Positions 32,201 to 43,545 of a stretch of 64,000 nt of DNA are shown piece by piece. Position 1 is the first letter of the stretch. Every line of letters begins with the position of its first letter. The stretch is from NCBI GenBank assembly GCA_964017045.1, contig OZ024794.1, positions 5,864,329 to 5,928,328 on the forward strand, in the 5' to 3' direction. A model generated the notes under the pieces. It was not told the DNA's origin. It saw only the letters and a program-made list of their open reading frames with translations, and searched no databases. Source of the DNA: Omphiscola glabra (Eukaryota; Mollusca; Gastropoda; Lymnaeidae). The position numbers and the translations under genes are program-made.

Positions 32201-32982
32201 CATGGAATATTCTGTAGGTGGACTACTTATTGTTTGGACGAGAAGTCTTTTATTTCCCCCCCCCCCTTCTACAAACAGAAGAGTCTTAATGCGTCGGCTA
32301 TCCCTGACACCACTTCTTATTAAATTATTGATTGTTTCCAAACTCTTAGTTTTGATTTGTGTCTCGAACATGTAGACCAGCATTACCCATGACAACAATT
32401 TAAAAAAAAAAAAAGGTTCACTTCATTACAGCAACAAAGGTCACAACCTTGGTATCTAAAGGTTGTGACATGACCTTAAATACGGAAATAGAATCTTCTC
32501 TCTCAAGCCGCATGCTTTCAGATGCGACAGAGTTTTAAACCGTACGGCGGCAACATTGACCTCATACTGAATTAGTAACTTAGATTCGGTAGATTGATCG
32601 AGACAACGCGTCTGTATCACGTGGATTTCACAAGAAAGGAGTTCACAATTTTCAGGACTCCATCTATCAAGAAAAAAAATGGAAACAAAGCAAGGGACGA
32701 GCACACTTTTAATGAAAGCACTCACGTCAATGACATGGGCAGGTTACTATTCAACCGGGCATGTATTATCTCCCATTTCTCTATGACGGGCACCAAACAC
32801 ACGCACGAGAACGGTCCATTTTGGGAGTGTTTCTTTGGGGGCCATGTTTGTTTGGGCCATGTTTGGCCGCAGACGTGTCATATCACCCAAGAGATAATCA
32901 TAGTTGTTGTTTTAAGGACAGTGCTCCCCAGCCCCGATGTGCCGCGCCCAGATGCGCCGCTTCAGAGGGGGTGGGGTCGTTC
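32201..32982. other. no recognisable gene
   Basis: Unique sequence; the 163-codon + frame at 32594-33085 runs into the SPIN-like element and has no recognisable domain. 32925-32980 is GC-rich. Confidence 0.4.
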
Positions 32983-32990
32983 TACTAGAA

Positions 32991-33164
32991 CGGCGGTTCT
33001 CAACCTGTGGGTCTCGACCCCTTTTGGGTCGCCTAAGACCATCGGAAAATACATGTATTCTACAGTTATGAAGCAGAAACGATAATAATTTTGTGGTTAA
33101 GGGTCGCCACAACATGAGGAACTGTGTTAAAGGGTCGCGGCATTAGGAAGATTGAGAACCGCTG
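32991..33164 (-). mobile_element. SPIN-like non-autonomous hAT transposon (copy 3)
   Basis: Inverted relative to copies 1 and 2. The right end reads GCGGCATTAGGAAGATTGAG then AACCGCTG. The left end reads CGGCGGTTCTCAACCTGTGG, with the terminal CAG changed to CGG. The flanks TACTAGAA (32983-32990) and TACAAGAA (33165-33172) match at 7 of 8 bases. The interior includes GTCGCCTAAGACCATCGGAA, the complement of the TTCCGATGGTCTTAGGCGAC word of SPIN-type elements. Confidence 0.9.
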
Positions 33165-33172
33165 TACAAGAA

Positions 33173-33485
33173 GGTTCACCGTGAAACAGCCCAGACATCA
33201 CAAAACGTAAACAGTTCTGTTTACAAAGTGGTTACACCAAAACAATGTTCACAATTTTAGTGTCAGTGGCTTGGTTACCATGTAACTAAAGCTTATTATG
33301 TTCAAAATGTTGGAGTCAATATAAACAACCAAACATAGCGTGTAATATACCAAGCACAGAGAATTATAAAGGAATTATTTTCCGCCGTTAGGCTTGAAAC
33401 GTGTCATAAAAGATGAGCACTTCATTATCAACCACAAAATAATCCATCTAGCTAGCCACAAATGTAGCAAAATAAAAATAGTGTG
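33173..33485. other. no recognisable feature
   Basis: AT-rich unique sequence. No gene seen. Confidence 0.4.
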
Positions 33486-33489
33486 GCCT

Positions 33490-33710
33490 TATCAGTGACC
33501 TACTCAGTGACCTACTCACTTAACATTTCAGTGACTTACTCATTGACTTTCTCAGTGACGTATTCAGTGTCCCACTCAGTGCCCCACTCAGTGACCCTAT
33601 CAGTGAACATCATAGTGACCTACTCGGTGACCTACTCGGTGACCTACTCAGTGGCCAAATCAGTGACCTACTCAGTTAACATCTCAGTGACCTACTCAGC
33701 GACCTTCTTC
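33490..33710. repeat. 12-bp minisatellite (CAGTGACCTACT), first block
   Basis: Degenerate 12-bp copies (TCAGTGACCTAC, TCAGTGAACATC, CGGTGACC). The same unit recurs at 34205-34450, separated by unrelated DNA and a SINE. Confidence 0.85.
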
Positions 33711-33854
33711 CAAGTGTTCGAAGATGACCAAGTCAGTGCAGCCTTGACTTGAGCTGTATTTTGTAAAAAGTGGGGGAGCTCCATTCTTCAGAACAATCTC
33801 GTCCCCGCATAATAGATCCAATGGCAAGACTTAGTCAAGACGACTGGAAATAGA

Positions 33855-33955
33855 CCAGGATGGAGTAGATGACCAGCAGTGTACTAGACCACGATGCAGT
33901 AGATGACCAGCAGTGTACTAGACCACGATGCAGTAGATGACCAGCAGTGTTTCTT
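33855..33955. repeat. about 34-bp repeat, three copies
   Basis: Units with GTAGATGACCAGCAGTGTAC and TAGACCACGATGCA; the last copy is truncated. Confidence 0.85.
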
Positions 33956-34014
33956 GTGTGTTTCACTGAGCTCTTTGTGCGTTCTACGTCACAAGAATTT
34001 TCAGAATTTTTATT

Positions 34015-34204
34015 GTGGCATTGTCATACCTCCTATGGGACACCATATCCGGGTTTGATTTCAGAGTTTGCATTCTCTTAGATAAGTTACCATCCAAAGT
34101 TATCGAGTCTCATCCACCCGGGGTGCTGGTGTTACTTTGCTTTTGATGGGGATTGAGCTCTTGTCCACCAGCTTCAACTCAGTTTAGTCCACTCGGCCAC
34201 CCAG
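34015..34204 (-). mobile_element. tRNA-derived SINE, copy 2
   Basis: The - strand carries the A box TGGCCGAGTGG (complement at 34189-34199) and, near the other end, CTCTGAAATCAAACCCGGAT then ATGGTGTCCCATAGGAGGTA. It is collinear with 19009-19196 apart from an insertion around 34115-34160. It lies between the two blocks of the 12-bp minisatellite, so it may have inserted into that array. Confidence 0.72.
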
Positions 34205-34455
34205 CAACCTTCTCAGTGAACTTCTCATTGACCTTTTAATCACCTACTCGATGACCCTCTCAGGGACATACACATTGACATTCTCGGTGACTTACTCATT
34301 GTCCCACTCAGTGACCTACTCAGTGACCTACTCAATGACCTACTTTGTGACCTACTCGGTGACCTAATCGGTAACCTACTCAGTGACCTACTCAGTGACT
34401 AACTCGTTCATTCACTCCTCTACCGCCACAGTGACCTATAAAGTGACATACTGAG
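34205..34455. repeat. 12-bp minisatellite (CAGTGACCTACT), second block
   Basis: About twenty diverged 12-bp copies of the unit seen at 33490-33710. Confidence 0.85.
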
Positions 34456-35130
34456 TTGCAAAGTCACTTTCTCTGATCACAACAAGTGACCAAATAAAGA
34501 GTATACTAACTTAAAGATAAAGTGACCAACCAAGTGATCACCATAAAAGTGAACCTAATGTATCTCTCAGAACCCTATCTGTGGCCCGTCTAGAAAACTC
34601 GGGTTTCTATTTTAAAATTAAATAACTCTCCGCCATTTTAGTGACGTGTTGACAGTGATGAATGCTATCACACTATAGCCCCAGTGGTTCATAAACCGGG
34701 AAGGTAGGCTGGCCCCATGGGGTTGGTGGGACGAACAGTGGGACCGTGTTGTGGGGCTTACAATCAAAATTACCGTATTGTCCTGGCTTGAGGATTGATC
34801 GACAATGTGGGGTAAGATTTCAATGAAAGAGATGACAATTATTATAAAAGTGGTTTCTCGTGGGATAATTTTGACGACCCCTGTGATCAAAGATCGATGC
34901 TCTTTGGTGTGACTGAGTGAAAATTTTTCAAATAAATCGTTGTTGAGCTGTGCAGTACAATTTTGCGGCCATAAAATCTATGACGATGTTTATGAGACTT
35001 GCTCACCTCTGTCCGGCCAATCGTTAGTTCGAGTTTTCTGAACAAAACGGTATGACGTCACCACCGCGATTCGTTGCGATGACAGTAAAACAACATTGCG
35101 TTGACAACTGATCTAAGAAAGGGAAAACTT
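34456..35130. other. no recognisable gene
   Basis: Unique DNA. The 34618-34890 - strand frame has no recognisable motif. TGACGTCA occurs at 35053-35060. Confidence 0.4.
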
Positions 35131-35220
35131 TTGAGTTTAAACCCGGAGATGGAGTCCCGTAGACGGTATGTCATTCACACAATAAAAAATTCCGGCATCT
35201 CCTGCGACGCTACTGGTACC
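35131..35220 (+). mobile_element. tRNA-derived SINE, 3' fragment (copy 3)
   Basis: GTTTAAACCCGGAGATGGAG, then TCCCGTAGACGGTATG, then TCCTGCGACGCTACTGGTAC match the tail of the SINE at 19009-19196. The tRNA-like head is missing. Confidence 0.7.
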
Positions 35221-35343
35221 AAGATGAATCATCCACACATGATGTTCCCTTGGGTAATTCAGGTGCGGTGAGAGAGGTGCTTTGCTGTCAAGGGAACCAG
35301 CTGATCCTCCTAAAATAACCCCTGGCCTTGTGATTTCGTCCTG

Positions 35344-35480
35344 CAAAGTCTACACCATCGTCACAATGTGACAAGTCTACACCATCGTCACAATGTGACA
35401 AGTCTACACCATCGTCACAATGTGACAAGTCTACACCATCGTCACAATGTGACAAGTCTACACCATCGTCACAATGTGCA
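35344..35480. repeat. 27-bp minisatellite (ACAAGTCTACACCATCGTCA)
   Basis: Five perfect copies of a 27-bp unit ending CAATGTG. Confidence 0.96.
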
Positions 35481-35629
35481 TGAATCATTCAAGGATTACA
35501 CCTATAAATTTTGACAAGGAAACTGGCCATTAAAGTCAATTTGCTGTTAGCAATGAAAACTATTTTATTTAAAATGTCTAATTTTCTACCCTAAAAAAAC
35601 CTGTACCCCAGTATTAAATCTTCATAAGA

Positions 35630-35975
35630 CATCAAATGCAAGACTGCCTTCATGCTAGACTCACGTAGGCAAGACTGCCTTAATGCTAGACTCACGTAGG
35701 CAAGACTACCTTCAGCTAGACTCACGTAGGCAAGACTGCCTTCATGCTAGACTCACGTAGGCAAGACTGCCTTCAGCTAGCCTCACGTAGACAAGACTGC
35801 CTTCAGCTAGACTCACGTAGGCAAGATTGCCTTCAGCTAGACTCACTTAGGCAAGACTGCCGTCAGCTAGACTCACGTAGGCAAGACTGCCTTCAGCTAG
35901 ACTTACGTAGGCAAGACTGCCTTCAGCTAGACTCAAGTAGGCAAGACTGCCTTCAGATAGACCCACGTAGACAAA
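35630..35975. repeat. 30-bp minisatellite (GACTCACGTAGGCAAGACTG)
   Basis: About eleven copies of CTAGACTCACGTAGGCAAGA plus CTGCCTTCAG, the first few with an extra ATG. The repeat units contain ACGTAG or ACTTAG variants. Confidence 0.96.
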
Positions 35976-36500
35976 TACACAGGGTCCTGTGTTCTGTATC
36001 ATACACATTAAATAAACACTTGAACTTTCAATCTTGTTAGCAGTTACCACATGAAAAATACTTTATCATATAAGAAATTATTGATGAATTTATTTTTAGC
36101 TATTTTAATTCTGCTCTGGCGATATCTTGAAAACCAACTCTTTGAGGTCAGAATCTTTTGCATTATTGAAACGACGGATAATCCTTTTGATTGAATTTGC
36201 TGAAATGAAATCTTTCTTAATAAAGGCTATTTGAAAGTGAAGTAATCATTCAAAATGGCGACGTCGTCTGCAAGCCCGAAGCCAGTCCTTAAAATACATT
36301 TATGAAACATGATCTGATCGAAATGTTTATGAGTAAGAAACGATTTATGCGTTTGAAAATGATTTATGAGTTTTAAAATGATTTATAAGTTGGAAAATTA
36401 TTTATGATTTTTATTATGTTTCAATCCATTTGAAAATTGATTTTTTTATTTTTAAAGAAAACGTATTTGTGATGAAAGCATGCTGGAGAGTCCAAATTTA
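35976..36500. other. no recognisable gene
   Basis: AT-rich unique DNA; 36325-36415 has five loose ATGATTTATGAGTTT copies. No gene seen. Confidence 0.45.
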
Positions 36501-36502
36501 TA

Positions 36503-36765
36503 TTCCCTTGTGTAGTGACCCCCCCCCCCTTGTGTTGTGACCACTCTTGTGTTGTGACCCCCCTTGTGTTGTGACCCTCCTTGTGTTGTGAAACCTCCTT
36601 GTGTTGTGACCCCCCTTGTGTTGTGATCCCCCTTGTGTTGTGACCATACTTTGCTAGAATTTACCCCCCCCCCCCGTGTAGTAAACATACTTTGCTAGAA
36701 TGTACACCTCCCGCTTGTGCAGTAAACATACTTTGCTTCAATGTACACCCTTGTAATGAGTTATT
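36503..36765. repeat. 17-20 bp minisatellite (CTTGTGTTGTGACCCCCC)
   Basis: About eight copies with variable C-runs, then three copies of a longer AGTAAACATACTTTGCT unit (36650-36745). Confidence 0.9.
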
Positions 36766-36994
36766 TCCTTATAGCTATTCTAATGCCCCCAACCCACTTT
36801 ACAGTCCATGATAAATCCCCCTATCTCAGATACTAGCTGTGGTGGAAACGGTAGACCACCTTATTCCATTCGTGTCACGCTCTGGGACCCCGCCGCACAC
36901 ATTTGAGAGTCCCTCGAGTGAGAAGTTCAGCCGGCAATTACAAAGTGAAATTTGAGCCATTGGTTTCGATCGCCTTACTTTAAGACAAGTTATT

Positions 36995-37078
36995 AATATG
37001 ATCTTTAACTCATAATGAATTAATATGATCTTTAACTCATAATGAATTAATATGATCTTTAACTCATAATGATTTAAT
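36995..37078. repeat. 27-bp repeat, three copies
   Basis: TAATATGATCTTTAACTCAT plus AATGAAT is repeated three times. The flanking 36766-36994 and 37079-37260 are unique. Confidence 0.92.
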
Positions 37079-37261
37079 ATGAGCCAGAATGATCAATACA
37101 ATGATCGCGGGCCCTCAAAATATAGAAGAAGAAGAAGTGCCGATCTCTGATCAACTTTTTACGTAATATTTAGGAAGTTCAATTTGTGTTGCTATCTAAT
37201 GGATATTCACTAGGAAACTCCAGCTGGGGGTGGGGGCATTTTGAGATCTTATTGACTGCAG

Positions 37262-37468
37262 CAATACGACGTCTGGAAATACTGTACCAACATGACGTCT
37301 GGAAATACTGTACCAACATGACGTCTGGAAATACTGTACCAATAAGACGTCTTGAAATACTGTACCAATAAGACGTCTGGAAATACTGTACCAATAAGAC
37401 GTCTGGAAATACTGTACCAATAAGAGGTCTGGAAATACTGTACCAATATGACGCCAGGAAATACTGTA
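37262..37468. repeat. 26-bp minisatellite (AATACTGTACCAATAAGACG)
   Basis: Eight copies of a 26-bp unit ending TCTGGA, with AACATGACG and AATAAGACG variants. Confidence 0.95.
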
Positions 37469-37910
37469 ATAATATAAGAATTATTTGAAATAATTGTGTT
37501 AGTTTGAATGAAATAATCCTTTTCCCCAACGTCGGCGCCAGCAATACCTGTATGCACTGGCAATGGGGTAAGGACAAACAATATTATCATTACATTGGAT
37601 GTTTATGTACAAGCTTATGCCCCCTTTAATGCTTCGAACTGGCTTCTTTGTTTGTTGGAGAGGGACATGACGGCTTATAACTATTTGAAAAGTCTGGTCC
37701 ATCCCTTTTCTAACATCATTTCACATATAGAATGATTGCCATATAGAATGATTGCCATACAGAATGATTGCCGTATAGTGTATAGAATAATTTTCTCATA
37801 CTTGAAGTTAGTCGGAGCGTTTAGGCGAGCTATGCTCCTAACAACAACATTGACGTCATTGGCTCTAAATGAAACATAATTTGAAAGTGAAACATACGTG
37901 AAATTAAACA
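37469..37910. other. no recognisable gene
   Basis: Unique DNA with three ATATAGAATGATTGCC copies at 37726-37770. No gene seen. Confidence 0.45.
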
Positions 37911-38292
37911 AATGGACTACGATGAGTCACTTCCTTTTTTTGTCACGTGATACGTACCAGCTATTGGAAGGCTTTCTGCTACACATAACAACAGATAACA
38001 GCTGATCAGCCATTGCCATTATCATTAATTTTAAAGCACAATGTTTGTCTCCATCAGCGCTTCCCCAGTGTTAATTAAAAATTTTACTTTTCAAAATATT
38101 CTTGAATACACGCGTTTCTTTAAATGACATTCATTAAATGTGACAATAATTATAATTCAGTTATGATTAAAGGAAGAAAGTTGTTTAAAGAAAAATTTGT
38201 GAGCGACTAGTGTGTTGCAGACAGCCTACCGGAAGTCTTACTCGTACTTACGCTTATCACGTGACAAAACAATCGACTCATCGTAGTCCATT
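37911..38292. mobile_element. MITE with about 35-bp inverted ends containing CACGTG
   Basis: The left end AATGGACTACGATGAGTC, continuing to TTTTTGTCACGTGATACG, is mirrored at the right end by CTTATCACGTGACAAAAC and GACTCATCGTAGTCCATT. The pairing is perfect over the outer 18 bp and again over the inner TTTTGTCACGTGATA, with a short mismatch between. The interior (about 300 bp) is AT-rich and non-coding. I found no clear target duplication, so the superfamily is unknown. Confidence 0.78.
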
Positions 38293-38442
38293 CTTATCAA
38301 ACGTAATACAGAGCAATGGAGGGTGGGGTTGAAAATTTAAAAAAAAAATATATATGCATACAAGTAACGCATTTTATAAGAATCCAATTTAGTTACCGCG
38401 TAGAAGGCTCGCAAACGCAACATTTCTTTTCACGCCCATGAA

Positions 38443-38820
38443 CTGTATTAATATTCTAATGACCCACACGTTCATACACTGCAAACAGCACGAACTATTT
38501 CAGAAAAACAAAAGGAAATATTACGCACCAAATGAACTTGCAATATATTTCTTTTTTAAGAATCTCATTTAGCGCAGTTATCGGGAATTTTCCTTCAGGT
38601 ATTTTTTTCTTTTTCGAGTGGGGGGGGGGGGGGGGGGGGGGGGAGATTGGCACTGAAAATTTGCTCGCTTATGTTGTCATTGGCATCGAGTCTATGTGCT
38701 AAATTCAGCGCTATAGTTTGACGGGAAGTGAGTAAATAAGCCTCCGAAGATTTTGCCACACAGCCACTCCGCCAACCAACCAGCCAGCCACCGACAAAAG
38801 TCAAGTTAAAATGAGGTTTT
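38443..38820 (+). repeat. unnamed interspersed repeat family, copy 2
   Basis: Collinear with 15771-16135: TATTAATATTCTAATGACCC, AACTATTTCAGA, ATTACGCACCAAAT, TTTAGCGCAGTTAT and a CGAGTCTA block. It contains a 24-base G-run (38620-38643) in place of the GGGTGTGGGTGG tract of copy 1. It ends with a CCAACCAACCAGCCAGCC tract. Confidence 0.7.
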
Positions 38821-38877
38821 ATAATCACTTTTTTTAAAATACAAATGTCAATACATTTATTTTATTAAAAAATATGT

Positions 38878-39990
38878 GTCATCTGTGCCATGACATAGAA
38901 GAGCATGTGTCATATGTGCCATGACATAGAAGAGCATGTGTTATCTGTGCCATGACATAGAAGAGCATGTGTCATCTGTGCCATGACATAGAAGAGCATG
39001 TGTCTTCTGTGCCATGACATAGAAGAGCATGTGTCATCTCTGCCATGACATGGAAGAGCATGTATCATCTGTGCCATGACATAGAAGAGCATGTGTCATC
39101 TGTGCCATGACATAGAAGAGCATGTGTCATATGTGCCATGACATAGAAGAGCATGTGTCATCTGTGCCATGACATAGAAGAGCATGTGTCATCTGTGTCA
39201 TGACATAGAAGATCATGTGTCATCTGTGCCATGACATGGAAGAGCATGTGTCATATGTGTCGTGACATAGAAGAGCATGTGTCATTGTGCCGTGACATAA
39301 AAGAGCATTGCCATATTTGCCATGACATAGAAGAGCATGTGTCATCTGTGCCATGACATAGAAGAGCATGTGTCATCTTTGCCATGACATAGAAGAGCAT
39401 GTGTCATCTTTGCCATGACATAGAAGAGCATGTGTCATCTGTGCCATGACATGGAAAAGCATGTGTCATCTGTGCCATGACATGGAAGAGCATGTATCAT
39501 CTGTGCCATGACATAGAAGAGCATGTGTCATCTGTGCCATGACATAAAAGAGCATTGTCATATTTGCCATGACATAGAAGAGCATGTGTCATCTGTGCCA
39601 TGACATAGAAGAGCATTGTCATATTTGCCATGACATATAAGAGCATGTGTCATCTGTGCCATGACATAGAAGAGCGTGTGTCATCTGTGCCATGACATAG
39701 AAGAGCATGTGTCATCTGTGCCATGACATAGAAGAGCATGTGTCATCTGTGCCATGACATAAAAGAGCATGTGTCATCTGTGCCATGACATAGAAGAGCA
39801 TGTGTCATCTTTGCCATGACATAGAAGAGCATGTGTCATCTGTGCCATGACATAGAAGAGCATGTGTCATCTGTGCCATGACATAGAAGAGCATGTGTCA
39901 TCTGTGCCATGACATAGAAGAGCTTGTGTCCTCTGTGCCATGACATAGAAGAGCATGTGTCATCTGTGCCATGACATAGAAGAGCTTACT
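38878..39990. repeat. 31-bp minisatellite, about 35 copies
   Basis: Unit CATGTGTCATCTGTGCCATG then ACATAGAAGAG. Variants include ATATGTGCC, CTTTGCC and one class lacking bases (GCATTGTCATATTTGCC), which recurs at about 39305, 39550 and 39612. Confidence 0.97.
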
Positions 39991-40570
39991 GTTACTGAGC
40001 TTAACAGTCGTCGCATTCCGTACTTATTCTTTCGGCTTGGCAACCAAAGACACGTCCGTATTCTCTCCCCTGGACAAAATAAATTATCTATCGATCGCTT
40101 ATGCTATTGCCCCCCCCCCAATTTTTACCCGTCATATCTATAAAGGGTTAGCTGTTTGCTAAGACGTATAAGCTATGATTAATTGATAGCCTATAATCAA
40201 GTAGGTGGCTGATTAATGGTCACCAAGGACAATTTTCTTTTATTTTTATTTTTTGATAACTTCTTCTCTTTGGTAGCGGCTAAAAAATGCACTGCTTACT
40301 TTGTTAAAAACTGTGGTCTGGGAACTAGGGTTATTACCCCCCAAATGGTGTAAAAATGCAAATCTTGTGGGTAATGATGGCTCCATAGACATAAATAAAA
40401 TTAAGTTTGAAGCATCTAATTTTTTCCCCTTAATTATTTCTCATGCCATACTGCCTGTGTGATGGTCAAGCACACCCAATACCTTATGATAACTCGTGGC
40501 CTGGCCGCCAGCGTTCACGCTTCGTCTCTGTATTCGGCATTATTAACTAGTCAACTATTTTATCTTATGC
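39991..40570. other. no recognisable gene
   Basis: Unique DNA with a C-run at 40111-40119. No gene seen. Confidence 0.4.
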
Positions 40571-40660
40571 TCAGTGGCGTCACTAGAACGGGCTCCACTC
40601 AATGGGTAAAATCATGGTGTCACCCCATCCAAAAATCATGGTGTCACCCCATCCAGGCTT
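40571..40660 (+). mobile_element. possible transposon left end (CAGTGGCGTCACTAG)
   Basis: The sequence CAGTGGCGTCACTAGAACGG resembles hAT-type or other cut-and-paste ends. It is followed by two 24-bp copies of AATCATGGTGTCACCCCATC plus CAAA. The right end is not visible because the minisatellite at 40700-41555 follows. Low confidence. Confidence 0.35.
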
Positions 40661-40699
40661 CTTTATAGATCTCTTCCAAGGCAATCTGCTTAGGTGACA

Positions 40700-41556
40700 C
40701 CTTGGTCGTCTGGCGACCGGCTCTGGTGGTACCCTACTCTGGTGACAGGTGAAACCCTACTGTGGTGACAGGTGATACCCTAGTCTGGTTTCAGGTGACA
40801 CCCTAGTCTGGTGACAGGTGATACCCTAGTCTGGTGACAGGTGACACCCTAATTTGGTAAAAGTTTACACCGTACTCTGGTAACAGTTTATACCCTACTC
40901 TGGTAAAAGTTCACACCCTATCTGGTGACAGCTTACACCTTACTCTGGTGACAGTTTACATCCTACTCTGGGAACAGCTTACATCCTACTCTGGTGACAG
41001 TTTACACCATACTCTGGGAACAGCTTACATCATACTCTGGTGACAGTTTACACCCTACTCTGGTAACAGTTTACACCTTACTCTGTTGACAGTTTACACC
41101 CTACTCTGGTAACAGTTTACACCTTACTCTGGTAACAGTTTACACCGTACTCTGGTAACAGTTTACACCATACTCTGGTGACAGTTTACACCTTACTCTG
41201 GTGACAGGTTACACCTTACTCTGGTGACAGTTTATACCCTACTCTGGTGACAGTTTACACCCTACTCTGGTGACAGTTTACACCCTACTCTGGTAACAGT
41301 TTACACCTTACTCTGGTAACAGTTTACATCCTACTCTGGTAACAGTTTACACCTTACTCTGGTAACAGTTTACAACCTACTCTGGTAACAGTTTACACCC
41401 TACTTTGGTAACAGTTTACAACCTACTCTGGTAACAGTTTACATCCTACTCTGGTAACAGTTTACACCCTACTCTGGTAACAGTTTACACCCTACTCTGG
41501 TAACAGTTTACACCCTACTCTGGTAACAGTTTACACCCTACTCTGGTAACAGTTTG
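40700..41556. repeat. 23-bp minisatellite (TACTCTGGTAACAGTTTACA)
   Basis: About 36 copies. The left copies (40725-40860) are diverged and read CCCTAGTCTGGTGACAGGTG. The right copies are homogeneous (TACTCTGGTAACAGTTTACA plus CCC), the last five being identical. Confidence 0.97.
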
Positions 41557-41628
41557 TTCTTGTATTAATCCTCGATGTTTTATGAAACGGCTTGATGACG
41601 CTCTGTCAAATTTACTCGTTTTCATTTG

Positions 41629-42903
41629 GTGTTATCACCCTGTTGGATGGCATCACCCTGTTTGATGGTATCACCCTGTTGGATGGCATCACCCTGTTGG
41701 ATGGCATCACACCGTTGGATGGCATTACCCTGTAGGGTGGCATCACACCGTTGGATGGCATCACCCTGTTGGATGGCATCACCCTGTTTGATGGTATCAC
41801 CCTGTTGGATGGCATCACCCTGTTGGATGGCATCACACTGTTGGATGGCATCACACTGTTGGATGGCATCACCCTGTTGGATGGCATCACACCGTTGGAT
41901 GGCATTACCCTGTTGGATGGCATTACCCTGTTGGATGGCATCACACCGTTGGATGGCATCACACCGTTGGATGGCATCACCCTGTTGGATGGCATTACCC
42001 AGTTGGATGGCATCACCCTGTTGGATGGCATCACACCGTTGGATGGCATTACCCTGTTGGATGGCATCACACCATTGGATGGCATCACACCGTTGGATGG
42101 CATCACACCGTTGGATGGCATCACACCGTTGGATGGCATCACACCGTTGGATGGCATCACACCGTTGGATGGCATCACCCCGTTGGATGGCATTACCCTG
42201 TTGGATGGCATCACACCGTTGGATGGCATTACCCTGTTGGATGGCATCACACCGTTGGATGGCATTACCCTGTTGGATGGCATCCCACCGTTGGATGGCA
42301 TCACACCGTTGGATGGCATCACACCGTTGGATGGCATCACACCGTTGGATGGCATCACCCCGTTGGATGGCATTACCCTGTTGGATGGCATCACACCGTT
42401 GGATGGCATTACCCTGTTGGATGGCATCACACCGTTGGATGGCATTACCCTGTTGGATGGCATCACACCGTTGGATGGCATTACCCGTTTGGATGGCATT
42501 ACCCAGTTGGATGGCATCACCCTGTTGGATGGCATCACACCGTTGGATGGCATTACCCTGTAGGGTGGCATCACACCGTTGGATGGCATTACCCTGTTGG
42601 ATGGCATTACCCTGTTGGATGGCATCACCTTGTTGGATGGCATCACACTGTTGGATGGCATCACCCTGTTGGATGGCATCACACTGTTGGATGGCAACAC
42701 CCTTTTGTATGGCATCACATTGTTGGATAACATCACGCTGTTGGTGGATTTCACCCTGTTGGTTGACATCATCCTGTTGGATGGCATCACCCTGTTAGTG
42801 GGCATCACCCTGTTGGATGGCATTACCCTGTTGGGTGGCATTACCGTTTTGGATGGCATCACCCTGTTGGATGACAATACCCTGTGGCAGCGTTTAACCC
42901 CTG
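41629..42903. repeat. 18-bp minisatellite, about 70 copies
   Basis: Unit ACCCTGTTGGATGGCATC with ACACCG and ATTACC variants. A ten-unit (180-bp) higher-order repeat is visible, the segment near 42160-42290 recurring at 42340-42470. A rare TGTAGGGTGG variant appears at 41731 and again at 42559 (46 units apart). Frames of 390-421 codons on both strands (GVMPSN, LDGITP) are products of the 18-bp period. Confidence 0.98.
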
Positions 42904-43425
42904 TGGGCGTTGAACCCCTGTGAGGGTGTGCCCGGTGCTGTCCATTCCCCCCACTCTCAAAGTGACGCTACTGATAATGTCAAGATGAGGCAATTAAAAA
43001 AAGTGTATCTTTTGCTACAGCCTACCTGCCAACCTGCCTGCCAACCTACCTGTCAACCTATCAGCCACTCTTTGCGAACAAGGATTTTCCTCTCCAATGA
43101 AAAAAATGAAGAAATCAATTATTTAACCGCAAAGAATTTTATATATAAAAAAAAGACGAAAATTCGATGTAATGATAAAAAAATGTTTGAACTGAACATT
43201 TTGTCAAAGTAATCCATTGTTCCCCCATATGATGGATTTTACATGTTTGTTATATTGAATTGGCTAAGTATATTTTTATGTTTATATTTGTATTCACCGT
43301 ATAAGTAGATGATATAAACCATTTTAAATTTAAATAGTCAATGATTTTTCTTCCTTTCAAAAGGTGGTTGATGTCGTTTAAAAAAAAAAAATTCAGTTAA
43401 TGGCTAAAAAACTTTGTCCGATCCC
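42904..43425. other. no recognisable gene; short CCTGCCAACCTA repeat
   Basis: 43019-43070 has a few TACCTGCCAACC copies. The rest is AT-rich unique DNA. Confidence 0.45.
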
Positions 43426-43545
43426 TATGGTATACAATGAGTTGACATGTTTCTATGGTAGACAATGAGTTGACATGTTTCTATGGTATACAATGAGTTG
43501 ACATGTTTCTATGGTAGACAATGAGTTGAGATGCTATTATGGTAG
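43424..43545. repeat. 27-bp repeat, four copies
   Basis: CTATGGTATACAATGAGTTG plus ACATGTT, alternating TATACA and TAGACA. Confidence 0.94.

Noticed and set aside
32594..33085. 163-codon frame on the + strand
   Set aside because: Its last third is SPIN-like transposon sequence and the rest shows no protein family.
38620..38643. 24-base G-run (and a 22-base run at 51512-51533) as quadruplex signals
   Set aside because: Homopolymer runs occur at many places here and their lengths are unreliable in sequencing; no further structure supports a function.
41612..42923. Frames of 270-421 codons on both strands
   Set aside because: They are products of the 18-bp period in the minisatellite and have no independent coding evidence.
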